In this document: positions 11,145-21,419 of the stretch, piece by piece
Layout of the letters: each line of letters begins with the position of its first letter
Numbering within the stretch: the stretch's first letter is position 1
Assembly: GCA_963662175.1 (NCBI GenBank)
Contig: OY759224.1
Location: forward strand, 34,233,489-34,297,488
Source of the DNA: Aradus depressus
Lineage: Eukaryota > Arthropoda > Insecta > Hemiptera > Aradidae
Length of the DNA stretch: 64,000 nt
Direction of reading: 5' to 3'
Made by a program: the position numbers and the translations under genes
The notes under the pieces: model-generated
Databases searched by the model: none
Seen by the model: the letters and a program-made list of their open reading frames with translations, nothing else
Told to the model about the DNA's origin: nothing

Positions 11145-11356
11145 CGTCATGGCTCACTCAACAACTTAAAATCCTGCCTTTGCCATCGCTGTTTATATTT
11201 GAAACATTAATGGTTATTAGGAAAAATATAAATATTTTCTCTCTCAACAATAGTAGTCAATATTACGATACCAGGAAGAAAGAAGACTTTCGAATAACTA
11301 AACATTGCTCTTCGTTTCTTCTTGAAGTCAATAGATACAATAAAAAAATTTAAAAT
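11145..11356 (+). pseudogene. Reverse-transcriptase C-terminal relic (non-LTR)
   Basis: An open stretch of about 69 codons ends at TAA (11354-11356) and reads like the thumb/C-terminal part of a jockey/CR1-type reverse transcriptase: 'ILPLPSLFIFETLMVI', then 'YYDTRKKEDFRI' and 'EVNRYNKKI'. No catalytic YADD region remains. Recognised by eye only. It lies about 320 bp upstream of the hammerhead motif at 11665; whether they are one element is not clear. Confidence 0.4.
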
Positions 11357-11664
11357 TCAACTAAAAATGTTTATGTTAGAGGAAACCCTTTACACGGAAA
11401 CGGAATTTTATTCTCACTGTTCAAAAAGAATAATATAATCACAATAAAGAATCGTGTTTCATATCCAAAAACATTATTTGATACAAAGCTTTCATTTTTA
11501 TATTTTGGGCAGAGTTCCTCCACACCTTAAAGGTCAGTCCAATCTACCTTATTGTTTTATTTATTCATTTATAATTGATTAATATATGTATATAGGTATA
11601 TATATATTTATTTTATTTATATATTGTTTTAGTTACATTGTTTTCTTTTTCTTTTCTATATCTC

Positions 11665-11730
11665 GCACATTGGGACCTGATGAAGGGACGTAGGAACGTC
11701 CCCCGAAACACCGTTGGGATAAAGACACTC
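11665..11730 (+). ncRNA. Hammerhead-ribozyme motif (Penelope-like type)
   Basis: The core CTGATGA at 11677-11683 is followed by a helix-II hairpin (gggacgt / acgtccc) and GAAAC at 11705-11709, with a short stem III. This matches the type I hammerhead core (CUGANGA..GAAA) reported from Penelope-like elements. Predicted self-cleavage is an inference. Confidence 0.6.
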
Positions 11731-12041
11731 CGAAGAGGTTTTTTGAAAAATAGTTATCTTAATTTTTATTAACTTGAAAAATGTTTCTACTTACTATAAA
11801 TGTATCTATGTATTAATTTTTTTTATACTCATATATTTTTAAGTATTTATTTGTTCAGTTTTTATTAATTTCATTTTACTTTTTTTAATAGTTTTGTTAT
11901 TACTACTAATCGTAGATGTGTTCGACTCAAGTAGTTATAAATCTAATCTATAAGCTATCTTAATGTATAAATAATTTTGACCTATCATATTACCATGTAT
12001 TGGTTTAACGGAAGTAAACTTATTATTATTATTATTACTCA
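11731..12041. other. AT-rich interval with (TTA)n
   Basis: No gene seen. A short ATT/TTA microsatellite is at about 12019-12037. Could be the 3' part of a Penelope-like element, by position only. Confidence 0.3.
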
Positions 12042-12083
12042 GCTCAAGATCGCGGGTTCGAAACTCTGCCTGGGTCCCTAAGT
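12042..12083 (+). mobile_element. SINE-1 head fragment
   Basis: Only the 3' half of the tRNA-like head remains ('ctcaagatcgcgggttcg'). The body is absent downstream (12084-12337 unassigned). Confidence 0.5.
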
Positions 12084-12361
12084 TGGACGATTCTTAAAGG
12101 GCCCTGCGAATTTCGTGAACCTTTAAATCATATATACCTACAGGAACATGAACTTCAAGTTTCGCTTTTACATAACATGAAAGGGATTTATATTTTTGAA
12201 AATGTCCGTATTTCCAAACGGTGCACTTTAAAATTCATGGGGGAGCCTTATCGAAAACAACCGGATTAAGGAAAGGACAGGAGAGCTAAGAAGGGCTCCG
12301 ATCTTGAGGAGGTATCCACTTAATTTGTTAACTTGCAGATCATATCGCCTACTACCTAGAT

Positions 12362-13172
12362 TTAGCCTAGTCGTCCACTGGGACCGGAAAGTTGCGAACT
12401 GCGAAGCAACGAAATCGGGCGAAGCCGTTCTTGCGAATGCCGATCGTCCATTGATCCACTAAGTACGTCCGAATGCGTAGACGGGATGGCTCTTCGGAAC
12501 GGTTTTTCCGATGATTCTGACGACGAATTTTTAGCGTTGGCATTATCACCTTTGATTTATCGACGAAGGCGATATAGACGTAGACGGGAAATGTGGGTGA
12601 ATCCCATTTTCGAAAAAAGAAAAGAGTTTGGCGAATTTTCTCATTTGTGGCGTGACCTTCAAATCGATGATAATCACCACTTCTCCTATTTTCGAATGGA
12701 AAAGGAAACTTTTCAATACATTCTTGACAACATCTACTCAAGACTCGAAAAATTCAGTAATTTTCGTGTGGCGATTTCCCCACAAGAACGGCTGGCTGTT
12801 ACATTAAGGTAAGTGGAAAGAAAGAAAAAATCACTGTACTTTTTTTTTACACAAACTGTATTTTTTTATACTTTCAAACTAAACTAAGGTACATAATAAC
12901 GATACAAACGAATAACTAGACAAACGTAGTACAAAAAATGTAAGTAATTTTTTATTGATTTCGCACCTGTTCGTCCGTAAAATCCCAGCAGAATGGGATC
13001 GCTTCGCACTTCGCATCTGTTTGGCCGAAAACTGACGAACGATACGGGTCTAGTGGACGCGGTCCCCCACCTTGTCACATGTTTGGATCGTTCGTGCATT
13101 TTCGGCCGAATTCTGACGAACCGATTTCGCTACTTTTCGCAACTTTCCGGTCCCAGTGGACGACTGGCCTTA
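12362..13172 (+). mobile_element. PIF/Harbinger element, internally deleted, TTA duplication
   Basis: Element 12365-13169 (805 bp). The terminal inverted repeats share 'agtcgtccactgggaccgg' and then 'aaagttgcga'. TTA is duplicated at 12362-12364 and 13170-13172, the usual target of this superfamily. The only coding part is a transposase first exon (12486-12808). The catalytic DDE exons and the second (Myb/MADF-like) gene are gone, so it can move only with help from another copy. Confidence 0.9.
12486..12808 (+). pseudogene. Harbinger transposase, N-terminal exon only
   Basis: 107 codons plus 2 nt run from ATG to a good donor, AAG|GTAAGT at 12806-12814. Sequence features of the family: an Arg/Tyr-rich stretch (residues about 27-36), 'WVNPIFEKRKEFGEF', 'HFSYFRMEKETFQYIL' and 'ISPQERLAVTLR' at the exon end. 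In complete relatives the next exon begins with 'FLATGDSY'-like sequence. Here no further exon follows before the right terminus. The reading frame itself has no stop. Confidence 0.85.
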
Positions 13173-13480
13173 GTTACAGGCTAGGGACTTTATATACGTT
13201 ATATCCGAAGGACGGTGTGCTCTAGGTTTTAGGCTGGGTTTCGAAATGCTGTCATTCATTAGCTGGGTTGGATTATTTTTATGAATAAATATATAAAGGA
13301 ATGGACTTTTGTCTATTGACTATTTCTGAAACTTTTTCGGGTCTTATCATACAAATAGTTTTTGGCTTTCGTGTCTGCATGGCCATCACGGGAAAATGGC
13401 TGAAGATAATTCAGACTTCATATTTGAATATTATTCAGCAATAGGATTTATGATACAAATGACTTCAGAATCTACTGAAT

Positions 13481-13705
13481 AGGGGGAGGGAGGGAGAGAG
13501 AGGGTCGGAGGGAGGGAGTGAGAGAGAGTGGGAGGGAGGGGGAGAGAGAGGGAGTGAGGGAGGGGGAGAGAGAGGGAGAGAGAGAGGGTGGGAGAGTGAG
13601 AGAGGGAGGGGGAGAGAGTGAGGGAGAGAGAGTGAGTGGGAGGGAGTGAGGGAGAGAGAGTGAGTGGGAGGGAGTGGGAGAAAGGGAGGGAGAGAGAGGT
13701 TACTT
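13481..13705. repeat. GGGA/GA-rich low-complexity tract
   Basis: Irregular repeats of gggag, gagaga and gagtgggag over about 225 bp. The open frames across it (minus 13465-13773, Pro/Ser/Leu repeats) are composition artefacts. Confidence 0.9.
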
Positions 13706-14110
13706 GGATACAGAAAACATTTGTTACACGAGCGAGCGACAGAGATGTGGAGAGTAGGGGCGCTCTCGCTCACCTGATCAGCTATTATTGTCTACTGTCT
13801 ATAGTCCGCACCGACAATGCAGAGGGAAGTAAACCGCACAGTAGATCAGGAAAACCTAGGGATGTCCAGGGCCAGCGACCCAACAAGGCTTCTTCTGGGC
13901 GTGGCTCCCAAGTGGGTGACTCCAGTCAACAATGACACTGCGGCGGATGGGAGCTATCCAAGCGGCACGTAGTGGCTGTGGTCACTGGGACGGGATCCTG
14001 GAGTAGATCGGACACAGGAACCAGCAAGGAGTGTGTCCGTCATCATTGTGAAGACTTAGGGTAACTTCATCCTAACAACGTCCATCTCTGTTGCATTTCA
14101 TGGAAATTAG
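13706..14110 (+). other. GC-richer unique-looking interval with a 51-codon ORF
   Basis: 13706-14090 is richer in G+C than its surroundings and shows no repeat word of the window. An ATG at 13817 opens 51 codons to TAG (13970-13972), with a varied, soluble-looking composition (MQREVNRTVDQEN..). It could be an old transposon 5' region or an exon. I do not recognise it. Confidence 0.3.
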
Positions 14111-14353
14111 TTTTAGCTAAACTAAAAGCCACGTCGGTGAATCGACGACAATATATCTCCCCAGAACGAATTAATCAATTCTAAAAATCAATAGTTGTCT
14201 TATAGGGGCCACTGAATTTGCATAATAAATGTAGTGTCGATACATTCATCACATCTGCAGTTATTAGCGTTTTTGAGGTCAGCTACATCTAATCCCTCTT
14301 CCTTCCTACAGATTCCGCTGAAAATTAGCAAGTATCGTCCTTATAGGTTGTTG

Positions 14354-14555
<202 letters not shown>

Positions 14556-14718
14556 GCAGTTATTAAAATTCCTCTCTTTCCTTTTGACCGATTGACTGAA
14601 AATAGATAGGGGTTGTTTTTATGGGGTTCCGGATACACTATAAAATTACATGATAATACATTCATTCTATCTGTAGTTATATATTCACAACACACTGATT
14701 TTTTTAAATTTAATTAAT

Positions 14719-14905
14719 GGAATCAGGGGTTCAGAAAGCATGAAGTTTTTGGAATCGGGGGTTCAGAAAACATGAAATTTTTGGAATCAGGGATTCAGAA
14801 AACATGAAATTTTTGGAATCAGGGGTTCAGAAAACATGAAATTTTTGGAATCAATTGATCAGAAAACATGAAATTTTTGGAATCAGGGGTTCAGAAAACA
14901 CAAAA
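14719..14905. repeat. Six tandem 32-bp units
   Basis: 'ggaatcaggggttcagaaa' recurs at 14719, 14751, 14783, 14815, 14847 and 14879, a constant 32-bp spacing with few substitutions (the fifth copy reads ggaatcaattgatc). Same motif as the single-copy 'ggaatcaggaggttgg' at 10882, so this is a local expansion inside the family. Confidence 0.9.
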
Positions 14906-14975
14906 TACCGGTGATAACTCAACATCGAGTTTCTGACCGATTACATAACTTCCCCTATACCTGGGGATGTATACG

Positions 14976-15617
14976 TCAGTTTTATCTGAACAGGTAGCAT
15001 CACAACAACTTTCTGATTTACCACGCTCATATTCCTTATCTTCACGCTCATTATTGTCTCACTTTTTTCGTATTTTCTTCAAGATAGGTCTTGAATGTTT
15101 GCTCTATGAACATGTCTCATTGTCTCAGTAACATATATCATATATATGTCACAGTAACAGTTCAGGGTCTACTTATATGACACTATTTCCCGTTCCTGAA
15201 AACAGGCGCCTGACTAGCTAAGAATGAGGCCCTTAGCTACATATAGCTCGGCTACGACAAATTTCAAAATATAAATTTATTTATTTATGTAAATTTTTAA
15301 ATATTCCCGACGATCGGGTAACCGATATTTGTTGAATAAGGAGGTATATTCGAAAATAATCTTTGGCAAAATTAATAAAAATATTCAGATCACACAATGG
15401 AGGGGTTCCGTATATACAGTAACAATTGTCATTGGAATTTTCAGTTAATTCTTGTACTAACTTTGCAAACTATTGTCGTTATTCCAAGAGAATTGTGAGG
15501 ATGTGGGTTCGCAGAACCACCCAACTTCACTTCCTCTTTTCATCCTACATCCGGCCCATCCCTAATTGTCTCTCTATTCCTTTCTTTATACAAAATCCTT
15601 CTGAAGTAAAAAAAAAA
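14976..15617. other. Unassigned interval
   Basis: Mixed AT-rich sequence. The frame at 15426-15626 (+) lies in ACTTCCCC-like repeat words and is not a gene. Confidence 0.4.
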
Positions 15618-15711
15618 AGTTTGTGAATCACCAGATATATACTTCCCTACATGAATTATTCAATTAAGTGTTCGCTCTCCCTCCAAAACCAATCGACAGT
15701 TTGGGCTAAAA
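15618..15711 (+). mobile_element. ACTTCCCC-family left end, fragment
   Basis: 'gtgaatcaccagatatatac', 'ttccctacatg' and 'tccctccaaaaccaatcgac' in family order. The rest of the element is separated by the SINE-1 insertion and seems to continue after 16079. Confidence 0.5.
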
Positions 15712-16078
15712 CTCAATATTTGAGTTAGAGTTAGTTATTATGACTCATGCCCGGGCTTTGACTACAAGGTCATATCGCCTACTACCAGAGCTCTCTTTCG
15801 TCACTCTGGTGGACATGAGCTCGACTCTACTGTGGGAGTCCTAAATTTTGCATACCCTAAATTTTTATTCACTTAAGGCAGGGGTCTTTAAGGAGTACCT
15901 GACATCGTACAGGCTCGGGACCATCGCTTAACGTCCTATCCGAAGGACGGCGTGCTTAAGTTTATTTTACCTCCCAGATAAAATAAACTAAGGACCTCGG
16001 GTTTCGAACCCACGATCTTGAGCTCAGAAGGCAAGCACGCATACCACTGAGCTACCGGCGTCCTCAACATTTGAGTTA
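15712..16078 (-). mobile_element. SINE-1, full length, with 16-bp target duplication
   Basis: Complete reversed copy at 15728-16062, with head and body as in 2587-2925. The flanks are CTCAATATTTGAGTTA (15712-15727) and CTCAACATTTGAGTTA (16063-16078), a 16-bp duplication with one mismatch. It inserted into an ACTTCCCC-family repeat. Confidence 0.85.
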
Positions 16079-17157
16079 TTATGGTATTTTATTGGAGCCC
16101 CTCTTTTCTACCCCCCCCCCCCCCCCACCCCATCTGCCTTCGACCGATTTCATGGAAAATTAATAGTGTCATCCTTATGACGTTTTGGATTTAAATATAA
16201 AATTTCTGTTTTAAGTATCACCCCTAATCCCTCTATTATTTTCGCCTGAACATCAATAGAAGAAGAAGAGTTTATTATAACAGTCGCATTTACAGAGGTA
16301 CAATTATACAATAAGGTTCCTTAACCATTACCTTTATACACTAAATACAAATAAAAAATAATCAGTTAAATTAAAAACAATGCTACTGCTTAAGAGTAAA
16401 TTTTAGAGTAAATGAATAGAAAATAAATTAATAAACATTCAAAAACAGAGATTATAATTTAAAATCGTGAACGGATATTTTTGTGTTTCCCTTCCTGAGT
16501 TTTCGCTATTTTCTTTACCAAAACGTTTTGATTTGTGTCACACTTAAGTAAAAAGTTTTTACTGAAATTTCTTATGTAGTCCAGTAGGAGCTCAACATGT
16601 TGATGGACATTCAAGGAATATAACAAAAAGACGTCGGTCAATCACCGATAATGTACTTCCCCATGTTCGCTCTCTCCACAAAACCAGTCGACCGTTTTGG
16701 GATAATTATGAAAGGTTGACTTACGTAGGGGATTCTGAATCCTCTAATTCTAAATTTTGCATCGATAGATTCATTTGTCATCGACAATTATTAGGGTTGA
16801 GTTGCGCCTTTTCACCTGAACCCCCCTTCGTATCGGCCGATTTCGCTGAAAATTAATACGTACCGTCGTTATGGAGTTTGGAATTGGCATATAAAATTTT
16901 GTATAGAAAGATTTATTAAATCAGCACTTTTTGGGGTATTTAAGTCGGGCCCCTGTTATCCCATCTTCCTTTCGGCCGATTTCGCATAAAATCAATAAGT
17001 GTCCTTATAGGTTCCGGATACACATATTTAATTTCGAGTCGATACATCTATTCTATCTGGAGTTATCGTGTTGACAGACACTAACATAGACATTTTTTTT
17101 TTGAATCTGTCGATCTCATAACTTCCCCTATATATTTGGTACAGCTGGGGAAGTAAT
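16079..17157 (+). mobile_element. ACTTCCCC-family copies (one complete, 16633-17157)
   Basis: 16633-17157 starts 'cgtcggtcaatcaccgataa' with 'gtacttcccc' and ends 'acagctggggaagtaat'. It contains three or four degenerate monomers with 'tcgatacatctattctatc'-type words. 16079-16260 is the continuation of the fragment before the SINE-1 insertion; poly-C at 16113-16126. Confidence 0.65.
16262..16641 (-). mobile_element. Probable LINE 3'-end fragment
   Basis: Minus strand: a 60-codon frame (16641-16459) is followed by AT-rich UTR, 'ataataaa' and a CTT-repeat tail (rc of gaagaagaag at 16261-16270). The layout is that of a short 5'-truncated LINE. No diagnostic domain remains and no target duplication was found. 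Confidence 0.35.
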
Positions 17158-17245
17158 TATCCACGCATAGAAACGAATAACACAAAATAATGGTTCTAAG
17201 AATATTTTTAATCTTAAGCCTAATAATAATAATTAATTTTCTTAC

Positions 17246-17548
17246 CTTTGCGTGTTCCGTTTCATTGTGCAGCTCTTCAAGAGTGGGTCGAACCGCAGCT
17301 TGGATGGACATTATGTTTCGGTAATTGTCCATTCTCGGGAGAGCTTCTCTTGTAAAATGTCTAAAACTTTTGGCATAAGAGCCGATGTTATCGTCTTCTT
17401 CATGGCTCCCTCCACGGAGCGGATCTAGTTCTTCATCATTCCCTGTTCCATGGACTCGTTCCACCTGAAATCGCGGACGTCTTTTTATTTCTTCCATTTC
17501 CACCCAGGCTGCCTCCTCCACTCCATTATTTTTGTCTTCAACTGACAT
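17246..17548 (-). CDS. NKCC: Na-K-Cl cotransporter (SLC12 family), first coding exon
   Basis: One exon of 101 codons from ATG (17548-17546) to a donor AAG|GTAAG. An acceptor (T-rich tract then CCCCCACTAG, exon start 17552) lies just upstream, so an upstream non-coding exon is expected. The residues match the cytosolic N-terminus of insect NKCC: an RFQV motif at 26-29 (the RFxV docking site for SPAK/OSR1/Fray kinases), then 'FRHFTREALPRMDNYRNIMS' (about 62-81) and 'RPTLEELHN' (87-95), the conserved phospho-regulatory segment before the first membrane helix. The protein carries Na+, K+ and Cl- across the plasma membrane and is activated by phosphorylation in this region. The remaining exons are not seen in 1-17245, so introns are long or the locus is a fragment. 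Confidence 0.8.
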
Positions 17549-17726
17549 CACTCTAGTGGGGGAAAAAATAATAAAATGAAATAAAAAAACGTTTTTAAGA
17601 ACAAAATGAACGTATAAATAAAAAAATAAAATACGATAAATTAAATGATAAGAGAACAGGGCAGAATGTGAATAGCCCACGAGGACTGTTCCGAGAATGA
17701 GGGATGCTAAGGACAAAAAATACACC

Positions 17727-17870
17727 TGGCCAAGTCTAGCGACTGACGGTCACTTCTCTCTCTACAACATGTTGCTCTCTAACGGTCGTTCCCGGAACTG
17801 CATCTGTAACAGACAATAGTGGCGGATAACTGTCGATATTCCACATCATTCATTGTTATTGATCAACAAA
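17727..17870 (-). other. Possible 5' non-coding exon of the NKCC gene
   Basis: Free of the window's repeats. On the minus strand it ends 'gacttggccag' followed by GTGTAT, a fair splice donor, 174 nt from the NKCC acceptor. Inferred from position and splice signals only. Confidence 0.3.
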
Positions 17871-17997
17871 CTGTAGGTAACTATTGTTACTTCAAGTAAA
17901 CCAAAACACATTATTTATTTCAATAATTAAGCAAATACTAACCAAGAACTTATATATAACATATATTATTAAAATAGTACTAACTATATTATTAATA

Positions 17998-18303
17998 CAG
18001 CTCAGTGGTATGCGTGCTTGCTTACTGAGCCGGCCGAGGCCCTTAGGTTTTTTTTATCTGGGAGGTGAAAATATCTTGCGCACGCCGTCCTTCGGATGAG
18101 AACTTGAACGATGGTCCGAGCCTGAACGATGTCAGGTACTAGTAAAGGCCACTACCCTAGATGAATAAAAATTTAGGATAGGCAAAATTTAAGACTCCCA
18201 TTGAATAGTCGGTCCATCTATCCACCAGTGACTAAAGAGCGCCCTGGTAGTGGGCGATATGACCTTGTTGTTAACGCCCGGATATGAGTCACAATAACTA
18301 ACT
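17998..18303 (+). mobile_element. SINE-1 copy
   Basis: Shortened head ('agctcagtggtatgcgtgc', then 'cggccgaggccc') and diverged full body ('aacgatgtcaggtacta', 'gtgggcgatatgacc'). Confidence 0.75.
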
Positions 18304-18349
18304 ATTATATATTATTATAGCATAAATTCTTCCATTTATTTAATTTTTT

Positions 18350-18545
18350 TTTTTCGCCTTCTTAAAAAATAGGAATAACCGACGTTTCGGGAAGCACTCC
18401 CATCTATACTACATATGTTTTTTAGGTTAACTATTCCTTCATAGAACATACTTTTTGAGTCGACTTCTATAATTAAAAGCATAAACAACAGATGTATTTT
18501 AGATACTGATGTTGGGAGTGTTTCCCGCAATAAATTGGAACCGAG
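18350..18545. mobile_element. Decayed head-to-head pair with hammerhead-like words
   Basis: Minus strand at 18375-18410 reads 'gggagtgcttcccgaaacg'; plus strand at 18503-18530 reads 'ctgatgttgggagtgtttcc'. Each looks like half of a mutated hammerhead core with helix II. Arrangement as in the better palindromes at 52.3 and 53.9 kb. Confidence 0.35.
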
Positions 18546-19246
18546 AACCGGGTACCTGAAAATTCAAAGCCCCGGTTCTACTATAGCCAGGAATCGATCT
18601 TGGTTCAGAACTGTATACCAGCTTCACCAAACGGCTACCATGGTATATGGAGCCTATCTACCGACATGGCTGTATTAATGTGTATTTCTCGTCTACAGAA
18701 GCTACACCCAAACTAAAATTTAAGTTTATTCTCTCCTTCTGAAACTTCGAAATCTTTTTTTGCTGGAATCAGGCCTTAAATTTTTTGCTTTATTGGGGTT
18801 TTTTCGATCTCGGAATATAAAGATTCTATTTTAAATATTCATTACAACAGAAAATAAATTTAATACATTAAAAAAGAAATAGATAAATGCAAAATGTTCG
18901 TGGCAGGAGAAAATAACTAATAAATGAATAAAATAATATTTTTAATCTTATTTAAAAAAAAAAAATCCAACAATCTATTTTCAAGAAGTCTTCTTCAGTC
19001 AAGCCTTAAAAAAAATTGGCCTACAGTACTCGATTTCAAGGTTATTTATTAATTATAAGTTTCCACAATGAACAATTAAGTTAGAAATTATTTTATAATG
19101 AAACTGCCTTTAAAAAAATAATAAAAAAATTGGAAGAAGGACTCAACTAGAAAATTCTTGTTTTCTATATTTCTGGATGTACCATATACTTTTAGAGGGA
19201 AATTTAACTCATGTAAAATCCGCTGGAGCGCTCTGTGATACACTCT
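18546..19246. other. Unassigned interval, possible old tRNA-like relic
   Basis: 18580-18660 (minus) has tRNA-like box words ('gatcgattcctggc'). 'cctatctaccgacatggctg' near 18653 recurs in the arrays at 40.7 and 41.7 kb. The rest holds nothing recognised. Confidence 0.3.
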
Positions 19247-19997
19247 CACTTGCTTAGTAAAACGAAGTTAGTCGTTCGTATTTTTAATAATTAATATTTT
19301 TCAATGTTCTTGGGTTCGTTGGAAAGGTCTGAATTTGCCAGTTATTGGCTAAATAAAATAAAAATTTGCCAGTTATTTGGTCATGTGCAAAAAAGTCTGA
19401 AAGGTGCAATTTTTCATTTAAGTATATCTTCGTCAATATTGAATGTTTTAACACGTACAACCTCTTAAAATAAAGAAAAAAATATCCTGAAATTTGCCAG
19501 TGAATTTCTGAATTTGCCAGGTGCATATTTTTCTGCTAATCCTTGCAATTAGTCAAAACCAAGTTTTGGAGTTTCACCGTTAGACCCCTAACCTAATAAG
19601 TATACCCATACTTATACACCGTCATTGATGTAGCTTACAACTTTTACCGCAACTAGCGACCCTAACGGTGAAACTCCGAAACTTGGTTTTGAATAATTGC
19701 AAGGATTAGCAGAAAAATATGCACCTGGCAAATTCAGAAATTCACTGTCAAATTTCAGCATATTTTTTTCTTTATTTTAAGAGGTTGTACGTGTTAAAAC
19801 ATTAAATATTGACGAAGATATACTTAAATGAAAAATTGCACCTTTCAGACTTTTCTGCACTAAATAACTGGCAAATTTTTATTTTATTTAGCCAATAACT
19901 GGCAAATTCAGACCTTCCCAACGAGCCCAAGAACATTAAAAAATATTAATTATTAAAAATACGAACGGCTGGCTAACTTCACGCCCCCCACTTGCTT
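19247..19997. mobile_element. Foldback element with about 310-320-bp arms
   Basis: Arms at about 19266-19583 and 19665-19983 are reverse complements, sharing for example 'atttttaataattaatattt', 'tgcacctttcagacttt' and 'aagttttggagtttcaccg'. The loop is about 80 nt. CACTTGCTT occurs at both outer edges (19247-19255 and 19989-19997) and may be a 9-bp target duplication. The outermost 10-15 nt of the arms do not pair well. The minus-strand frame within the arm is not a gene. Confidence 0.75.
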
Positions 19998-20610
19998 CTT
20001 CAATCCAGCAGACTGTGAAGTTGACATTGTGAACAAAACAGTCGTCAGTTGTTTTCATCAAGTAGTATTGTGTGTACATTACTGTTTTTTTTAGAAACAA
20101 CTCAGCTTTATTTTAAAATGTAGTTTGTCTTTTTTTTTTTGTCCAGTAATTTAACAATTGGAGTTGTAACGCTCATCACTCGAAGGTAAAAACCATTTTT
20201 CAAACTAAGTCTCTTTTAAGATATAGTGATGTATTTTAAGATAAAACCTTCTTGAAAATAAATAAATAGGTAACCCTATTTTGCATTTTGCTTTGTTAAT
20301 TAAAGTATAAGTAGTGTGATATTTCAAAATAAGCCTTTTTTTTCTAATAAAACTATCAAATATTCATTTGTTCACAAATATAAATATGATAATCTTCTTT
20401 TAGAAATATGTATAGATTAGGGGATATACCTTTGATTTATGTCGAAGTTAATCATCAACAAAACGTTAATGTTGGGTTTCTTCTTCCATCTAAAGTATAA
20501 TATGATGCCGATTATTTTTATTCATTTACTTATGTTTTACTTTCGATGTTAAATTGAGTAGAGGAGACGATCACGATTTACATTGGAGCTGTGCTTCCTT
20601 TATTAAAACA
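19998..20610. other. AT-rich interval, nothing recognised
   Basis: No ORF, exon signature or known repeat word. Confidence 0.5.
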
Positions 20611-21419
20611 CTAGCAATAATACCCGGCGTTGTCCGGGGAACTTTGATTTTTCTCCTAATATCTCTCGTTCGAATCCTATTCAATTCTTCAACTGTACAT
20701 TCATGATGTTATAATTTTCAATTATTCAAATGGAATAAGTCTTATAGTCCTTCAACGGCAGGCACCCCAACTAGTATCTACTTTGCAGCGGCGGTCAGAA
20801 GAAGAGAGAGCCACATGTGAAATTTCAGCATTCATGCACCCCCCGCTCTCAGGTTCAATAAGTTGAGACGTCACAACCAATTTTCAAATATTGCTTTTGA
20901 AACTACTACATGTGAAATTTCATGACAATCCGATTGTCCGTTAATGTGTTAGCACGATTTTTATACTTAGGCCTACAACGACAATCCCCCTCCCTTTAAA
21001 CATTTTGTGACGTTAGGTAACTTTTTTTTTTCAATTTGGCTCTTAGGAAAACAACATTTTGTGACAATCCGACCATTAGATAATGAGCTACCACTATTTT
21101 TATTCTTAGGTCTACCCCTACAACCCCCCTCCCGTTCACAAAATGTGACGTCACACACCATATTTTTCTATTTGGCCTTTAAGAATACTACATGTGAAAT
21201 TCCATGACAATCCGACCATCCGTTAATTAGCTGGCACTATTTATACTTAGCCCCCCCCCCCCTCCCATTCAAAATTAAGGGACGCTACAAAGCCTATTTC
21301 CTCGACAGTACATTCATGATGTTATAATTTTTAATTATTCATACGGAATTCAACTGTAGTAACGCTAGTAATTTTTTAGGATCCCTGGGCACCACAGCTA
21401 GTATGCGCCTTTCAACTGC

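Larger units (their letters stand above)
12338..13250 (-). mobile_element. Old SINE-1 copy split by a PIF/Harbinger element
   Basis: SINE-1 words lie on both sides of the 12365-13169 transposon: 'catatcgcctactacc' at 12340-12356 and 'tatccgaaggacggtgtgct' at 13202-13221, with a remnant of the head near 13231-13245. About 140 bp of body is missing between them. Confidence 0.6.

Noticed and set aside
13465..13773. Pro/Ser/Leu-rich ORF
   Set aside because: Translation of the GGGA/GA low-complexity tract.
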